Shown here in pieces: positions 8,905-18,334 of a stretch of 64,000 bases of DNA. A program made the position numbers and the translations under genes. How positions within the stretch are numbered: position 1 is the first letter of the stretch; every line of letters starts with the position of its first letter. Origin of the DNA: Paraliobacillus sp. PM-2 (GTDB lineage: Bacteria; Bacillota; Bacilli; Bacillales; Amphibacillaceae); assembly GCF_001368815.1 (NCBI RefSeq), contig NZ_CTEI01000001.1, forward strand, positions 1,054,001-1,118,000, read 5' to 3'. The notes under the pieces are model-generated. The model worked only from the letters and a program-made list of their open reading frames with translations. It ran no database searches and had not been told where the DNA came from.

Positions 8905-10257
8905 TTATTCTTCTACAAAAAAAGCTTCATAAAGAGAACGAACGGCTCTCTCTACTCCTTCTTCTTTCACACCAAACATTAACGATACCTCAGAAGATCC
9001 TTGGTTTATCATTTCTAAATTAACATTAGCACGCGAAAAGGCTTCAGTAGCTTTGGAAGCTACGCCAATCGTGCTATTCATATCTTCTCCTACAATCATA
9101 ATAAGTGCTAAATCTCTTTCCGTATAAACTAGGTCTGGATCCAATTCTTCTTGAATACGTTTGATCACTTTTGCTTCTTTATCAAGTGGAAGCTGACTTT
9201 TACGTATAATAACAGATAAATCATCGATACCAGACGGTGTATGTTCAAAAGAAATATCTTCATCTTCTAGAATATGAAGTAAACGTCTTCCGAATCCAAG
9301 TTCTCTATTCATCAAATACTTACTTACATATAAACTTAAAAATCCTGTATCTGATGCAATACCTACAACAGGGTTTCCTCTAACTTCTTTTTCGGAAACA
9401 ATGATCGTCCCCAGTCCATCAGGGTTATTTGTGTTTTTAATACATACAGGTATTTTAGCTTTAAATGCAGGAATAAGTGCTTCATCATGAAACACAGAAA
9501 AACCAGCATAGGACAATTCTCGCATTTCCTTATAAGTTAGTGATGTAATTTCTTTTGGGTTGTCGACAATGGTTGGATTAACACAATAAACCGAATCAAC
9601 ATCTGTGAAATTTTCATATAAATCTGCTTTTACTCCTGCAGCTACAATAGAACCAGTGATATCTGATCCACCACGTGAAAAAGTAACTAGTTTCCCTTCT
9701 TTTGTATAACCAAAGAAACCTGGGATAACAACAATTTCTTCCCGATCATGCAATTTATACAATAAATCAAAACTTTCATCTAATATTTGTGCACTACCGG
9801 GTTGATCACTTAATATAATTCCTGCTTCTTTGGGATTTAGATATGTAGCATTTAATCCTATTTTTATGAGATATTCACTTAATACTTTAGCTAATGAATC
9901 TTCACCAATCGACTTAATGGCTTCTAATTTAAGTTGGGCTGAGTAATCACTAGCAATTACTGTTTCTACATCATCCTTTATTTCATCAATAACTTTGTTT
10001 GAAAGACCGAGTTCATCTAAAATAGCTTGAAATCTTTCGATTACTAACTGTAATTGTGGCTGATAGGACTGCTTATTTAAATAAGCTTCTCCTAATTTAA
10101 TTAATAAATCTGTTACTTTTGTATCATCTGATGAACGTTTACCTGGCGCTGAAACAACTATGACCTTTCTATCAGAATCTGCATCAATAATTGTTGCTAC
10201 TTTTTTTAGTTGTTCAGCATTTGCTACTGAACTCCCTCCGAACTTTGATACCTTCAT
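8905..10257 (-). CDS. yclM: Aspartate kinase, AKIII type
   Basis: A 450-residue enzyme that phosphorylates aspartate, the first step to lysine, threonine and methionine. The kinase domain starts with KFGGSSVANAEQL and contains the substrate loop FSRGGSDITGS (about 208-218). Two ACT domains follow from about residue 300 (VVGIASDTGFLSLYVSKY and IMIVGEDMN), which usually bind an end-product amino acid. Length and single-chain form fit B. subtilis YclM (threonine/lysine-sensitive), not the LysC alpha/beta or DapG forms. No lysine riboswitch is visible in the short upstream region. Single gene with its own terminator. Confidence 0.85.
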   Translation of the reverse strand: MKVSKFGGSSVANAEQLKKVATIIDADSDRKVIVVSAPGKRSSDDTKVTDLLIKLGEAYLNKQSYQPQLQLVIERFQAILDELGLSNKVIDEIKDDVETVIASDYSAQLKLEAIKSIGEDSLAKVLSEYLIKIGLNATYLNPKEAGIILSDQPGSAQILDESFDLLYKLHDREEIVVIPGFFGYTKEGKLVTFSRGGSDITGSIVAAGVKADLYENFTDVDSVYCVNPTIVDNPKEITSLTYKEMRELSYAGFSVFHDEALIPAFKAKIPVCIKNTNNPDGLGTIIVSEKEVRGNPVVGIASDTGFLSLYVSKYLMNRELGFGRRLLHILEDEDISFEHTPSGIDDLSVIIRKSQLPLDKEAKVIKRIQEELDPDLVYTERDLALIMIVGEDMNSTIGVASKATEAFSRANVNLEMINQGSSEVSLMFGVKEEGVERAVRSLYEAFFVEE

Positions 10258-10430
10258 TACAAAACCTCTCCATTTTTATTTTTCTATATTATTAAAATAT
10301 TATCATACTTTTTAAAAAAATGTTATATCAAAATTCAGATTATTCTTGATTATCTTTGCGCAATTGTCCATACAAGTCATTACAGTGTATTAGATCCCAT
10401 TTTTTTGTAACATATTCACTTATATACAGA

Positions 10431-10464
10431 AAAAAAAGCCTTGAGATTGAATCAAGGCTTTTTT
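10431..10464. terminator. Terminator after the LysM-CAP gene
   Basis: AAGCCTTGA...TCAAGGCTT hairpin with A-runs on one side and T-runs on the other, so it can work in both directions. It lies directly past the stop at 10467. Confidence 0.8.
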
Positions 10465-10466
10465 GC

Positions 10467-11063
10467 TTATTTTTTTATAAACATTTGCGTCCAATATTTA
10501 CCATTAGCTACGTAACCTACACCAATATGTGAGAAGTCACCTAATATATTTTTCCTGTGTCCTGGACTGTTCATCCAAGCTCTAACTACTTGTTGTGGAG
10601 TTTGTTGCCCTCTTGCAATGTTTTCAGCCGCTCTTCTGTAAGATATTCCAAAGTCCTTCATCATAGTAAATGGTGATCCATATGTTGGGCTTTGATGAGA
10701 AAAGTAATTTTTATTTTTCATATCTGTGGATTTATACCTGGCAACTCGAGATAATTCCCAATCAGGTTTTAAAGCTGAAAGACCATGCTTTGCTCGTTCT
10801 TGGTTCGTTAATTGAATGACTAAGTGCTCCACTCGTTTAGTAGCATCAATATCTGGAATAGTTAATTGTTGTTTTGGATAAATTAGATCTGGATTTTCAA
10901 TTTGAGGATTGGCCTCTATTATTTCAGTTACACCAATTTGATAGCGAAGAGCAATTTTCCACATCGTATCTCCTGGTTTAACTGTGTAACTTTCACTTGC
11001 TAATACATTTACCGGTAACAAAACACTGCACAACAATACAGCAATAAATAACCATTTTTTCAA
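10467..11063 (-). CDS. Secreted LysM and CAP (SCP) domain protein
   Basis: 198 residues. A signal peptide (MKKWLFIAVLLCSVLLPVNVLASES) is followed by one LysM domain (about 25-70, YTVKPGDTMWKIALRY) that binds peptidoglycan, then a CAP domain (about 80-198) with LTNQERAKHG, NYFSHQSP, ENIARGQ and the closing WMNSPGHRKNILG. This organisation is like SafA/YkwD-type spore or wall proteins of bacilli. It lies just downstream of spo0A, so a role in the spore coat or cell wall is possible but not shown. Single gene with terminator. Confidence 0.88.
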   Translation of the reverse strand: MKKWLFIAVLLCSVLLPVNVLASESYTVKPGDTMWKIALRYQIGVTEIIEANPQIENPDLIYPKQQLTIPDIDATKRVEHLVIQLTNQERAKHGLSALKPDWELSRVARYKSTDMKNKNYFSHQSPTYGSPFTMMKDFGISYRRAAENIARGQQTPQQVVRAWMNSPGHRKNILGDFSHIGVGYVANGKYWTQMFIKK

Positions 11064-11170
11064 TATAAAAACCTCCTTTTTTGTTTAAGATGTCACAGAA
11101 AAGGAAGTTTATACATTTAATTAATTGATATCTTTTAACACTTTATTGATTAAATTTTTATAAATAAACA

Positions 11171-11956
11171 CTAAGAAGCACGATGTTCCAGTCGAAGTCT
11201 ATCCGCAACCATTGCAATGAATTCACTATTGGTAGGTTTTGCTTTTGAAACATTAACTGTATAACCAAATAATGACGAAATGGAATCAATATTACCCCTA
11301 CTCCAAGCGACCTCGATCGCATGTCTGATTGCACGTTCAACTCGTGAAGCAGTTGTATTAAACTTTTTAGCAATATCTGGGTACAGCACTTTAGTGATTG
11401 AGCCCAATAATTCAATATCATTATAGACCATCGTAATTGCTTCTCTTAAATACATATATCCTTTTATGTGCGCTGGTACACCAATTTCATGAATAATATG
11501 TGTAATACTTGCTTCTAAATCAAATTTATCATGTTCTTTTGTTGTTTTCTCTTTGACAGGTCTTGTGTCAGAGATTGGCATACCATATACTTGTCTAATT
11601 TGATCAGCTAAGTTGTCTAAATCAAATGGTTTTAAAATGAAATAGGAAGCTCCCAAGTTAACAGCGTTTTTAGTTACTTCTTCTTGTCCAAAGGCTGTTA
11701 GCATAATAACATTTGGTCTTTTTTTCAAATTCATTTGTCTGAGCTTTCCTAGCACTGCCAAGCCATCTATATGTGGCATAATGATATCTAATATAACAAT
11801 ATCTGGTTCTTTTTCTTGAATCAATGCCAGACCATCTTTCCCATTGTATGCTGTTCCCACTACATCAATGTCTGACTGACTTGCAAAATAATCCTCCATT
11901 AATTCTATTAATTCTTGATTGTCATCCACTAAACAAATTTTAATCTTATCTAACAT
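11171..11956 (-). CDS. spo0A: Sporulation master regulator Spo0A
   Basis: A 261-residue response regulator. The receiver domain (1-125) has the acidic pair Asp11/Asp12, the phosphorylated Asp57 in VILDIIMP and the Lys in LKPFD. The C-terminal effector domain (from about 150) carries the Spo0A recognition helix region [18 protein letters not shown] and ends RLRLEHRAS. It is phosphorylated by the phosphorelay and then switches on sporulation. The reading frame opens 11 codons earlier, but GAGGAGGAACAAAAA before the ATG at 11956 and the family start fix the start here. It lies downstream of spoIVB, the order usual in bacilli. Confidence 0.96.
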   Translation of the reverse strand: MLDKIKICLVDDNQELIELMEDYFASQSDIDVVGTAYNGKDGLALIQEKEPDIVILDIIMPHIDGLAVLGKLRQMNLKKRPNVIMLTAFGQEEVTKNAVNLGASYFILKPFDLDNLADQIRQVYGMPISDTRPVKEKTTKEHDKFDLEASITHIIHEIGVPAHIKGYMYLREAITMVYNDIELLGSITKVLYPDIAKKFNTTASRVERAIRHAIEVAWSRGNIDSISSLFGYTVNVSKAKPTNSEFIAMVADRLRLEHRAS

Positions 11957-11998
11957 TTTTTGTTCCTCCTCATTTCCAATCCTTTTCACGTAACTGTT

Positions 11999-12005
11999 TT
12001 CGACA
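11999..12005 (-). promoter_or_regulatory. 0A box overlapping a possible sigma-H -10
   Basis: Exact TGTCGAA on the minus strand, 43 bp before spo0A. AAGGAAAAA followed about 12 bp later by GTCGAAAAC is a fair sigma-H promoter overlapping this box, resembling the B. subtilis Ps promoter. The sigma-H call is tentative. Confidence 0.5.
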
Positions 12006-12097
12006 TTAGTTATTTTTTTCCTTCAATTTACTGAAAAAACTTTTATTTTTTTAATTTTACTTTGATTTTCTTACTCATTCGCATATTTTCGTTTATT

Positions 12098-12104
12098 TTC
12101 GACA
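12098..12104 (-). promoter_or_regulatory. Second 0A box upstream of spo0A
   Basis: Another exact TGTCGAA (in TTTGTCGAAAAT) on the minus strand, 99 bp upstream of the first. Multiple 0A boxes ahead of spo0A are known from B. subtilis autoregulation. Confidence 0.55.
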
Positions 12105-12155
12105 AAGTTTATAGTAGTGATTTTTTTTAAAATAATTGTATATAATTACAAAAAC

Positions 12156-12193
12156 AAAAAACTCTTATCGTTTATGAACAATAAGAGTTTTTT
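12156..12193 (-). terminator. Terminator of spoIVB
   Basis: AAAAACTCTTAT...ATAAGAGTTTTT hairpin followed by T-rich sequence on the minus strand, overlapping the end of spoIVB's 3' region and lying upstream of the spo0A promoter. It separates the two genes. Confidence 0.75.
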
Positions 12194-12195
12194 GT

Positions 12196-13479
12196 TTAAC
12201 TTGCTTTTCTTTGCTTTTGATATATATCAATTCCTGCCTCCTGTAACATCCATTCGATGTGTATACCATACCCACTTGTAGGATCGTTTACAAAAACGTG
12301 TGTTACTGCTCCAATTATTTTTCCATTTTGAATAATTGGACTTCCACTCATTCCTTGAACAATTCCTCCAGTTTTCTCAAGTAGTTCATCATCAGTAATT
12401 TTAATAATCATACCTTTTGTAGCTGGATTTTTTTGTTCGACACTGTTTACAATTTCAATATCAAATGCTTCAACCTTTTCTCCATCAACAACTGTCAGTA
12501 TTTGTGCATTTCCTACTTCAACTTGACTGGATAATGCTATGGGCATTGGTTTATTCCATTTACTTACCTGTAATTTATTGTTTAATTTACCGAAAACACC
12601 AAATGGACTATTCTTACTAATGGTGCCTAATGGTTCGTCATTTCTCTCAAATGTAGCTTGCTTTTCACCTGGAGTTCCATTATTTCCTTTTTGAATATTG
12701 GTAATTGAAGATCTTACAATAGATCCATTATGAATTTGGATTGGTTTTTTTGTATCCATATCTGAAATCACATGGCCTAATGCTCCATATTTTTTTGTTT
12801 TTGGGTCATAAAAAGTCATTGTCCCGATACCTGCTGCAGAGTCACGAATATACAAGCCAATTCGATAGGCTTCTTCACTTTTATCTAAAGCGGGAGTTAA
12901 TTTTTTTTCAATTTTTTTCTCACCACGTTTAATTAAGAGTTCCAGTGGTTCACCTTTTTCACCAGCTTTGTTTACAAATGGTTTTATTTCTTCCATTTTT
13001 TTAATCGCTTGATTATTTATTTTTAATATAACATCGCCTACTTGTATATCAGCGTCTTCACCTGGTGATATTTCTCCATTTTTTGTGTTAATTAAATGAT
13101 GTCCTACAACTAACACACCTAAAGTTTGTAATTTTACGCCAACGGATTGTCCTCCTGGAATAACTTTGTAATCATTTAGAACATCCACATCAACTTTTTT
13201 TATTGGGAAGTTAGCAAATTCATAAACGATATTACCTTTGCCTGTATCAACAGCTTGAAAAGTTGACGCATCAACCGCTTTTACAACATTATCTATTTGT
13301 GCTGCGGTTTGCTGCACCTTACTAACTCCTGGGAGTTTAATCGTTTCTTTGTTATTGTGGAAAATCGTGATATCGTTAGGGATTGAAATATAATCCTTAA
13401 TAGGTTGTATAAAAGGCATGCTAAGGAAAGTAACAAGGAGTAAAATTCCTACGGCTGCTCGTATATTAATTTTTTTCAT
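12196..13479 (-). CDS. spoIVB: SpoIVB signalling serine peptidase
   Basis: A 427-residue forespore-made protease that is secreted into the intermembrane space and triggers pro-sigma-K processing in the mother cell by cutting SpoIVFA. It has an N-terminal membrane segment or signal (about 8-25), a PDZ domain (about 110-200, with [18 protein letters not shown]) and an S55 peptidase domain whose nucleophile is the Ser of [20 protein letters not shown]. Directly upstream of spo0A, the order seen across Bacillus. GAGGAGCGTGAAAG precedes the ATG. Confidence 0.95.
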   Translation of the reverse strand: MKKINIRAAVGILLLVTFLSMPFIQPIKDYISIPNDITIFHNNKETIKLPGVSKVQQTAAQIDNVVKAVDASTFQAVDTGKGNIVYEFANFPIKKVDVDVLNDYKVIPGGQSVGVKLQTLGVLVVGHHLINTKNGEISPGEDADIQVGDVILKINNQAIKKMEEIKPFVNKAGEKGEPLELLIKRGEKKIEKKLTPALDKSEEAYRIGLYIRDSAAGIGTMTFYDPKTKKYGALGHVISDMDTKKPIQIHNGSIVRSSITNIQKGNNGTPGEKQATFERNDEPLGTISKNSPFGVFGKLNNKLQVSKWNKPMPIALSSQVEVGNAQILTVVDGEKVEAFDIEIVNSVEQKNPATKGMIIKITDDELLEKTGGIVQGMSGSPIIQNGKIIGAVTHVFVNDPTSGYGIHIEWMLQEAGIDIYQKQRKAS

Positions 13480-13628
13480 CTTTCACGCTCCTCGTTCCTT
13501 AACCCATTTTTATTTTTTTCTGTATTTCTAATGTGACCTTTCCATTCTCTTTTTAAACCCTGCAAAGAACAGAAAAAACGGAGATCATTTCCTTAATTGC
13601 ATAATAATTTTTAGATAAACAAAACATA

Positions 13629-13658
13629 AAGCCATGTAGTAAGGATTCTACATGGCTT
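13629..13658 (-). terminator. Probable terminator of recN
   Basis: AAGCCATGTAG...CTACATGGCTT, 11-bp stem with an 8-base loop, 11 bp past the recN stop. On the minus strand it is followed by a T-rich but interrupted run. Confidence 0.65.
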
Positions 13659-13669
13659 GCATTGGATAA

Positions 13670-15403
13670 TTATATATAAATTTGCTTTAATTGTTCTGCC
13701 CGATCAATTAATTCACGAGCATGTTCTCGTGATGTGGCGGTTAATTCAGTTCCTGTTATCATTCGTCCTATTTCTGTAATTCGTTTATCTGTGGAAAGTG
13801 ATTCAACGGAGGTGATTGTTCGATTGTCTTTTATTTGCTTTTGGATAAGCAAATGTGTATCAGCCATTGATGCTACTTGAGGCAAGTGCGTAATGCACAA
13901 AACTTGGGATCCAGTAGAAATATTGTAAATCTTTTCTGCAATTGCTTGCGCAACTCTTCCACTCACACCAGTATCAACTTCATCAAATATAACGCTGGTT
14001 ACGCCTTGATGATGTGCAAATATTTTTTTTAATGCCAGCATAATACGTGATAATTCACCACCAGAAGCTACTTTATTCATCTCTTTAACTGGTTCTCCTG
14101 GATTAGTTGATATTAGAAAGCGGACATGATCATACCCATTTTCACCTAATTGGACAGGCTTTCCGTCTAACTCAATATTCCCTACTTTACCTTTCTTCGT
14201 CGAAATCTTAATGTCAAATGTAGCTTTTTCTAAATAAAGATCCTCTAATTCTTGGTGTATGGTCTGTTTAAGATAATTCGCAGCCTGTACTCTTAAATCG
14301 TGAAGGTGCTTGGCTTCGACTAACACATCTTGTCCAATCTCCGCTAATTCTTGCTCTAGTTTTTCAATTGATGAGTCTTTATCCTTTATTTCATCTATTT
14401 CATCTTCAATAGAGGATGCATATTCTAACATAGCGTCAACGGTCGGACCGTATTTTTTTTGAAGTCGGTTAATCTCATTTAATCTGCTTTCTAATTCATT
14501 TAATCTATCCGAATCATATTCTAATGAGTCTAAGTAATTTCGTAGTTCAATCGACATTTCTTCTATCAGGTAAAAATGATTTAAAAATTGTTCCTTTTTA
14601 TCTGAAAAAGAAGCATCGTATTCACTTACAGTCTCCAAACCGGATAAGGCTAATCCAAGCCAATCAATTGCTCGCTGCTCACCGCTTAAAGCTTCATATG
14701 CATCACGAACACCCGTAAAAATCCTTTCATAATTCAACAGCTTCTCACGTTCTTTTCGTAATTGTTCGTCTTCTCCAGGACTCAAATCCGCTTCTTGTAA
14801 CTCTTTTAATTGAAAGGTTAATAAGTCAAGACGTTGTGCCATTTCTTGCTCATTTTCATTTAATTGTCTATAACGATTTTGAATAGCAGTTAATTTTTGA
14901 TAAAGGGATTGATAATCTTGCTTAGCTTCTTGCATCTGTTTTTTATTGTATAGATCTAATAATTCAATATGACGTTCCACATCCATTAATGACTGAGTCT
15001 CATGTTGTGTATGAATATCAATTAATACTTTACCAAATTCTTTTAAAAGACCTAGGGTAACTAGATGTCCATTCACACGACAGATACTTTTGCCATTCGA
15101 GCTGATTGTTCTTGATAAAACTACCATACCATCCGTATCAATATCGATCCCAAATTCTGTAGCTATTGTATAAATGGGATGTGAAGGGTTATCAATCGTA
15201 AATAATCCCTCTAAGCTTGCCTTCTTTGCACCATGCCTTACAAATTCAACTGATCCTCTACCACCTGCAAGTAATTCAATCGCATCAATAATAATGGATT
15301 TACCAGCACCTGTCTCACCAGTTAAAACAGTCAAACCTTTCTTAAACGTAATCGTTAGTTCTTCAATAATTGCAAAATCTTTAATTGAAAGCTCGGTTAA
15401 CAC
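13670..15403 (-). CDS. recN: DNA repair protein RecN
   Basis: A 577-residue SMC-like ATPase acting early at double-strand breaks. Walker A lies near residues 30-37 (GETGAGKS), the central part (about 155-370) is a long coiled coil, and the C-terminal head has the signature ASGGELSRIMLALK and Walker B SVIFDEVDTGVSG. A GTG start at 15403 with TGAGGTGAAACAA before it gives MLTELSIKDFAIIEEL, matching the B. subtilis start and its 576-residue length; the GTG three codons earlier overlaps the ribosome site. Downstream of ahrC. Confidence 0.94.
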   Translation of the reverse strand: MLTELSIKDFAIIEELTITFKKGLTVLTGETGAGKSIIIDAIELLAGGRGSVEFVRHGAKKASLEGLFTIDNPSHPIYTIATEFGIDIDTDGMVVLSRTISSNGKSICRVNGHLVTLGLLKEFGKVLIDIHTQHETQSLMDVERHIELLDLYNKKQMQEAKQDYQSLYQKLTAIQNRYRQLNENEQEMAQRLDLLTFQLKELQEADLSPGEDEQLRKEREKLLNYERIFTGVRDAYEALSGEQRAIDWLGLALSGLETVSEYDASFSDKKEQFLNHFYLIEEMSIELRNYLDSLEYDSDRLNELESRLNEINRLQKKYGPTVDAMLEYASSIEDEIDEIKDKDSSIEKLEQELAEIGQDVLVEAKHLHDLRVQAANYLKQTIHQELEDLYLEKATFDIKISTKKGKVGNIELDGKPVQLGENGYDHVRFLISTNPGEPVKEMNKVASGGELSRIMLALKKIFAHHQGVTSVIFDEVDTGVSGRVAQAIAEKIYNISTGSQVLCITHLPQVASMADTHLLIQKQIKDNRTITSVESLSTDKRITEIGRMITGTELTATSREHARELIDRAEQLKQIYI

Positions 15404-15437
15404 TTGTTTCACCTCACATTTTCATTCGATTTCTTTT

Positions 15438-15893
15438 TTATAACATATCTAAAAATCGATTATGACTATTTAAAGCATGATCTTCGTCTTTACAGATAAT
15501 AAGAATTGTATCATCCCCACAAATCGTACCTAGTATTTCTTCCCAATCTAGATTATCAATAAGCGCTCCTAATGCATTTGCATTACCTGGTAGTGTTTTT
15601 AATACTAAAAGATTTTTTGCTTGGTCAATACGAACAAACGCATCACGCATGAGCCTTTTTAGTTTTTCTAGTGGATTAAAGCGCTGATCTGCGGGTAAAC
15701 TATACTTATATCTTCCATCAGTCGTGGGGACTTTTACTAAATGAAGTTCTTTGATATCGCGTGAAACGGTAGCTTGGGTTACATTATATCCCAAATCATG
15801 TAATGCCTCTACTAGTTCATCTTGCGTTTCTATATCATTTTCAGTAATTAGTTCACGTATCTTTATGTGCCGTTGCCCCTTTGTCATCGTCAT
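15438..15893 (-). CDS. ahrC: Arginine repressor AhrC/ArgR
   Basis: A 151-residue regulator with an N-terminal winged helix (about 5-75, containing [20 protein letters not shown]) and a C-terminal hexamerisation and arginine-binding domain ([26 protein letters not shown]). With arginine it represses biosynthesis and activates catabolism. Two ATG codons are close (15893 and 15887); AGGAGGTTAA fits the first best. It sits between yqxC and recN as in B. subtilis. Confidence 0.95.
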   Translation of the reverse strand: MTMTKGQRHIKIRELITENDIETQDELVEALHDLGYNVTQATVSRDIKELHLVKVPTTDGRYKYSLPADQRFNPLEKLKRLMRDAFVRIDQAKNLLVLKTLPGNANALGALIDNLDWEEILGTICGDDTILIICKDEDHALNSHNRFLDML

Positions 15894-15927
15894 TTAACCT
15901 CCTGTATTGTGAAAACATACAAATAAA

Positions 15928-15950
15928 GAGCTGTAGCAAATACACAGCTC
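15928..15950 (-). terminator. Weak hairpin between yqxC and ahrC
   Basis: GAGCTGT...ACAGCTC, 7-bp stem, followed on the minus strand by TTTATTTG. It may partly end transcription after yqxC. Confidence 0.45.
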
Positions 15951-15964
15951 ATTTAATTTGTATT

Positions 15965-16789
15965 CTAGTCATGAGTGTTGTGTGCTTCGGTTATTACTTG
16001 ATCAATACGATTCTCAAGTACCAGACCACTTAAGTCAATGCTATTACTTTTATTCCAAGTGAAGTGGGCAAGGAATTCAATATTACCATCTCCACCAGTA
16101 ATTGGTGAATAAGTAAGGTTCTCTAATTTATAATTCATTTCCTTAGCAATAGCAATAATTTTATTGACCACTTGTTTGTGTACTCTTTTATCTCTAACAA
16201 TCCCTTTCTTACCAACTTGCTCTCTGCCAGCTTCAAATTGTGGCTTTATTAAAGCTATTATATCACTTTCAGGTGCCAATATTGTCTGTAAGACAGGCAA
16301 TATTAATTGCAAAGAAATAAAAGAAACATCAATGCTAGCCAAATTAGGGATTCCGGATGTAAACATTTCTTTCGTTGCATATCTGAAATTTGTTCTTTCC
16401 ATTACCACAACACGCGGGTCATTCCTTAATTTCCAATCCAATTGATTATAACCTACATCAATCGCATAACATCTTGATGCGCCGTTCTGAAGCGCGCAAT
16501 CAGTAAATCCTCCGGTTGATGATCCGATATCCACCATCACACGTTCTTTTATATTTACATTAAACATTTGTAGTGCCTTTTCTAACTTTAATCCGCCTCT
16601 ACCTACATAAGGAATTGCTTTTCCCTTTACCTTTATTGATATATCGGAATTCACTTTCATTCCTGGTTTATCCAATCGATTCTCTTCAGAAAAAACCAAA
16701 CCCGCCATAATCGTCCGTTTTGCTTTTTCTCTCGTCTCAATTAGTCCACGTTCCACTAATAGCGTATCTAATCTCACTTTATTAACCAT
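15965..16789 (-). CDS. yqxC: TlyA-family rRNA methyltransferase (YqxC)
   Basis: 274 residues. An N-terminal S4 RNA-binding domain (about 5-65, RLDTLLVERGLIETREKAKR) is joined to an FtsJ-like methyltransferase domain with the SAM motif MVDIGSSTGGFTDCALQNGA. TlyA proteins 2'-O-methylate rRNA cytidines; some bacillar members are also annotated as haemolysin-like. First gene before ahrC-recN. In OLE-carrying genomes dxs usually precedes it; here the upstream 275 bp have no gene. Confidence 0.88.
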   Translation of the reverse strand: MVNKVRLDTLLVERGLIETREKAKRTIMAGLVFSEENRLDKPGMKVNSDISIKVKGKAIPYVGRGGLKLEKALQMFNVNIKERVMVDIGSSTGGFTDCALQNGASRCYAIDVGYNQLDWKLRNDPRVVVMERTNFRYATKEMFTSGIPNLASIDVSFISLQLILPVLQTILAPESDIIALIKPQFEAGREQVGKKGIVRDKRVHKQVVNKIIAIAKEMNYKLENLTYSPITGGDGNIEFLAHFTWNKSNSIDLSGLVLENRIDQVITEAHNTHD

Positions 16790-17064
16790 TTACTTATTCC
16801 TCTTTTAATATCTATAAATTATTTTTGATTGATAAATGGGCTATTCTACCAGCCATCGTTACTTCATTTGAGCTGCTTTACTTTTGCATATTCAAATTTG
16901 CCTCTAAATGCTTTCAATAAAGCTGGGTTAATCATTATTCAATTATTTTTTAAAAGCTACATTATTTACATACTATACCCTAAACTAAAAAGGATATATT
17001 AAAAAACTTTAATGATCTTTATCATTTCATATAAAAACGCCACAGTTTATATATTGCAACGCAA

Positions 17065-17649
17065 CTATTTTTTTGCCAGAATCTTTATTTTAAGCTTATC
17101 TTCTATAATTGCAATTACTTTTCCTGCAAAAAAGATGATTTTTGTCGAAGAATGTATCCCAAAAAATTTACCTAATGCTTTTCCTCCTACAGTCAAAGCG
17201 GCCACTAAGCTTGTCATAATGACAGAAATAGTTATTTGCAACGTAGATCCTTCTTCATAACCGAACCCGTTTGCTACCTGAAGAACAACAATTGCTGAAG
17301 CAGTACCACTGATAACTCCTGAAATATCACCAATTACATCGTTACAAAAACTAGCGAATTTATCAGCGTTTCTTACAATTTGGATTGCTTGTTTGGAGCC
17401 AACTATTTTCTCTGCTGCCATTGCATGAAAAGGAACTTCGTCTGCTGCTGTTGCAGCAATACCCAACATATCAAAAATAACACCAAGCAGCACGATTATT
17501 AGAACAATAAATAAACCAGCTATCCAGACTACACCACTAAGAATGGAAGATGAGATAACTGAAAAAATAGCCGCTAACACAAATGTGATAACGGCAATAC
17601 TTACACTAAATTTTATCGACTTTTTCATTTGCGACTCTGATTTCGCCAT
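17065..17649 (-). CDS. oapA: OLE-associated protein A-like membrane protein
   Basis: 194 residues, with about four membrane segments (roughly 15-35, 38-60, 108-130 and 135-158). The central region IFDMLGIAATAADEVPFHAMAAEK and RNADKFASFCNDVIGDISG is characteristic of a family distantly related to the DUF21/CorB membrane domain and containing OapA of Bacillus halodurans. Its start lies 35 bp past the OLE RNA 3' end with GAGGT before the ATG, the same arrangement as in known OLE loci, where OapA binds OLE and brings it to the membrane. The identification uses both the sequence family and this linkage. A CorB-like annotation is the alternative. Confidence 0.82.
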   Translation of the reverse strand: MAKSESQMKKSIKFSVSIAVITFVLAAIFSVISSSILSGVVWIAGLFIVLIIVLLGVIFDMLGIAATAADEVPFHAMAAEKIVGSKQAIQIVRNADKFASFCNDVIGDISGVISGTASAIVVLQVANGFGYEEGSTLQITISVIMTSLVAALTVGGKALGKFFGIHSSTKIIFFAGKVIAIIEDKLKIKILAKK

Positions 17650-17683
17650 TTATGTATACCTCATTATAAATAAATATGTATGT

Positions 17684-18290
17684 GGAATGGTCGCCTAAAA
17701 GGTAAAAACTACGGCTTAGGTCCAGTAGGTTTTCCCAGATACGTACCGAATGTTGCCATTCTGGCGGTTCCCCTTTAAACGCATCTTAGCGTTGTTACCA
17801 ACAGCTAGACTGGATTGCCACTTAGTCCGTACTATAATCCCCTTTAAACGTCCTCTGGAACAGTCTAGGAGATTTCCTCAACAGCTCTTAACCGCTCCCT
17901 AGCCTCTTTTGCAGTGCCGATTTCATGCAGATAAAAACACAAATACCAGTGGCCACCTAGTATTGTATTTACAACTACAATCCCCTCGAACACCACTCAA
18001 GGCAGGCTACGCTACGAATAAGATTCCCTCGCTCCTATTACGTAGGTTCATACCCCAGTCCATGGTAATTGCTTTGGCTAAGACTTACCACAGAGATGGG
18101 CCTCCGCGGAAGCAGGGTCATCGCCCACATGCCTTTGTGGATCGCCCTGCAACCTTAACTCCCAGCACCGACCCAAGGCTGGGCGCCTCAAGCCGACACA
18201 AGGAACTTCATCGATGTGCCCTTTAGCGGATTTTTAGGCCCGCCTTCAGAAACGGAGAACCGACTAGAATACTGCACCATTCCCATTGTA
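17684..18290 (-). ncRNA. ole: OLE RNA (ornate large extremophilic RNA)
   Basis: About 600 bases of GC-rich, non-coding, highly structured sequence in an AT-rich genome. The ends pair: GGAATGGT near the 5' end (complement of 18276-18283) with ACCATTCC near the 3' end (complement of 17684-17691). Length, position between ispA and an OapA-like gene on the same strand, and end pairing match OLE RNA, a large RNA of extremophilic Firmicutes that forms a membrane ribonucleoprotein with OapA and is linked to alcohol, cold and magnesium stress. No terminator follows, so oapA is probably cotranscribed. An ORF on the other strand here is a by-product of its base composition. Confidence 0.88.
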
Positions 18291-18296
18291 ATTTTA

Positions 18297-18325
18297 ATGT
18301 TAACATAAATTTATATTTCTTTCAA
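18297..18325 (-). promoter_or_regulatory. Promoter of OLE RNA
   Basis: TTGAAA (18320-18325) and TAACAT (18297-18302) on the minus strand with a 17-bp spacer. The predicted start is near 18290, right at the outer edge of the end-pairing stem. It lies just past the ispA stop, so OLE can be made independently of ispA. Confidence 0.6.
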
Positions 18326-18334
18326 TCATAAAAG

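Noticed and set aside
16864-16935. 23-codon minus-strand frame (MINPALLKAFRGKFEYAK) between oapA and yqxC
   Set aside because: No ribosome site and too short to support; noted since dxs would be expected in this gap.
17909-18226. 105-codon plus-strand frame inside the OLE region
   Set aside because: Its composition is that of the structured RNA on the other strand; no ribosome site and no protein-like pattern.
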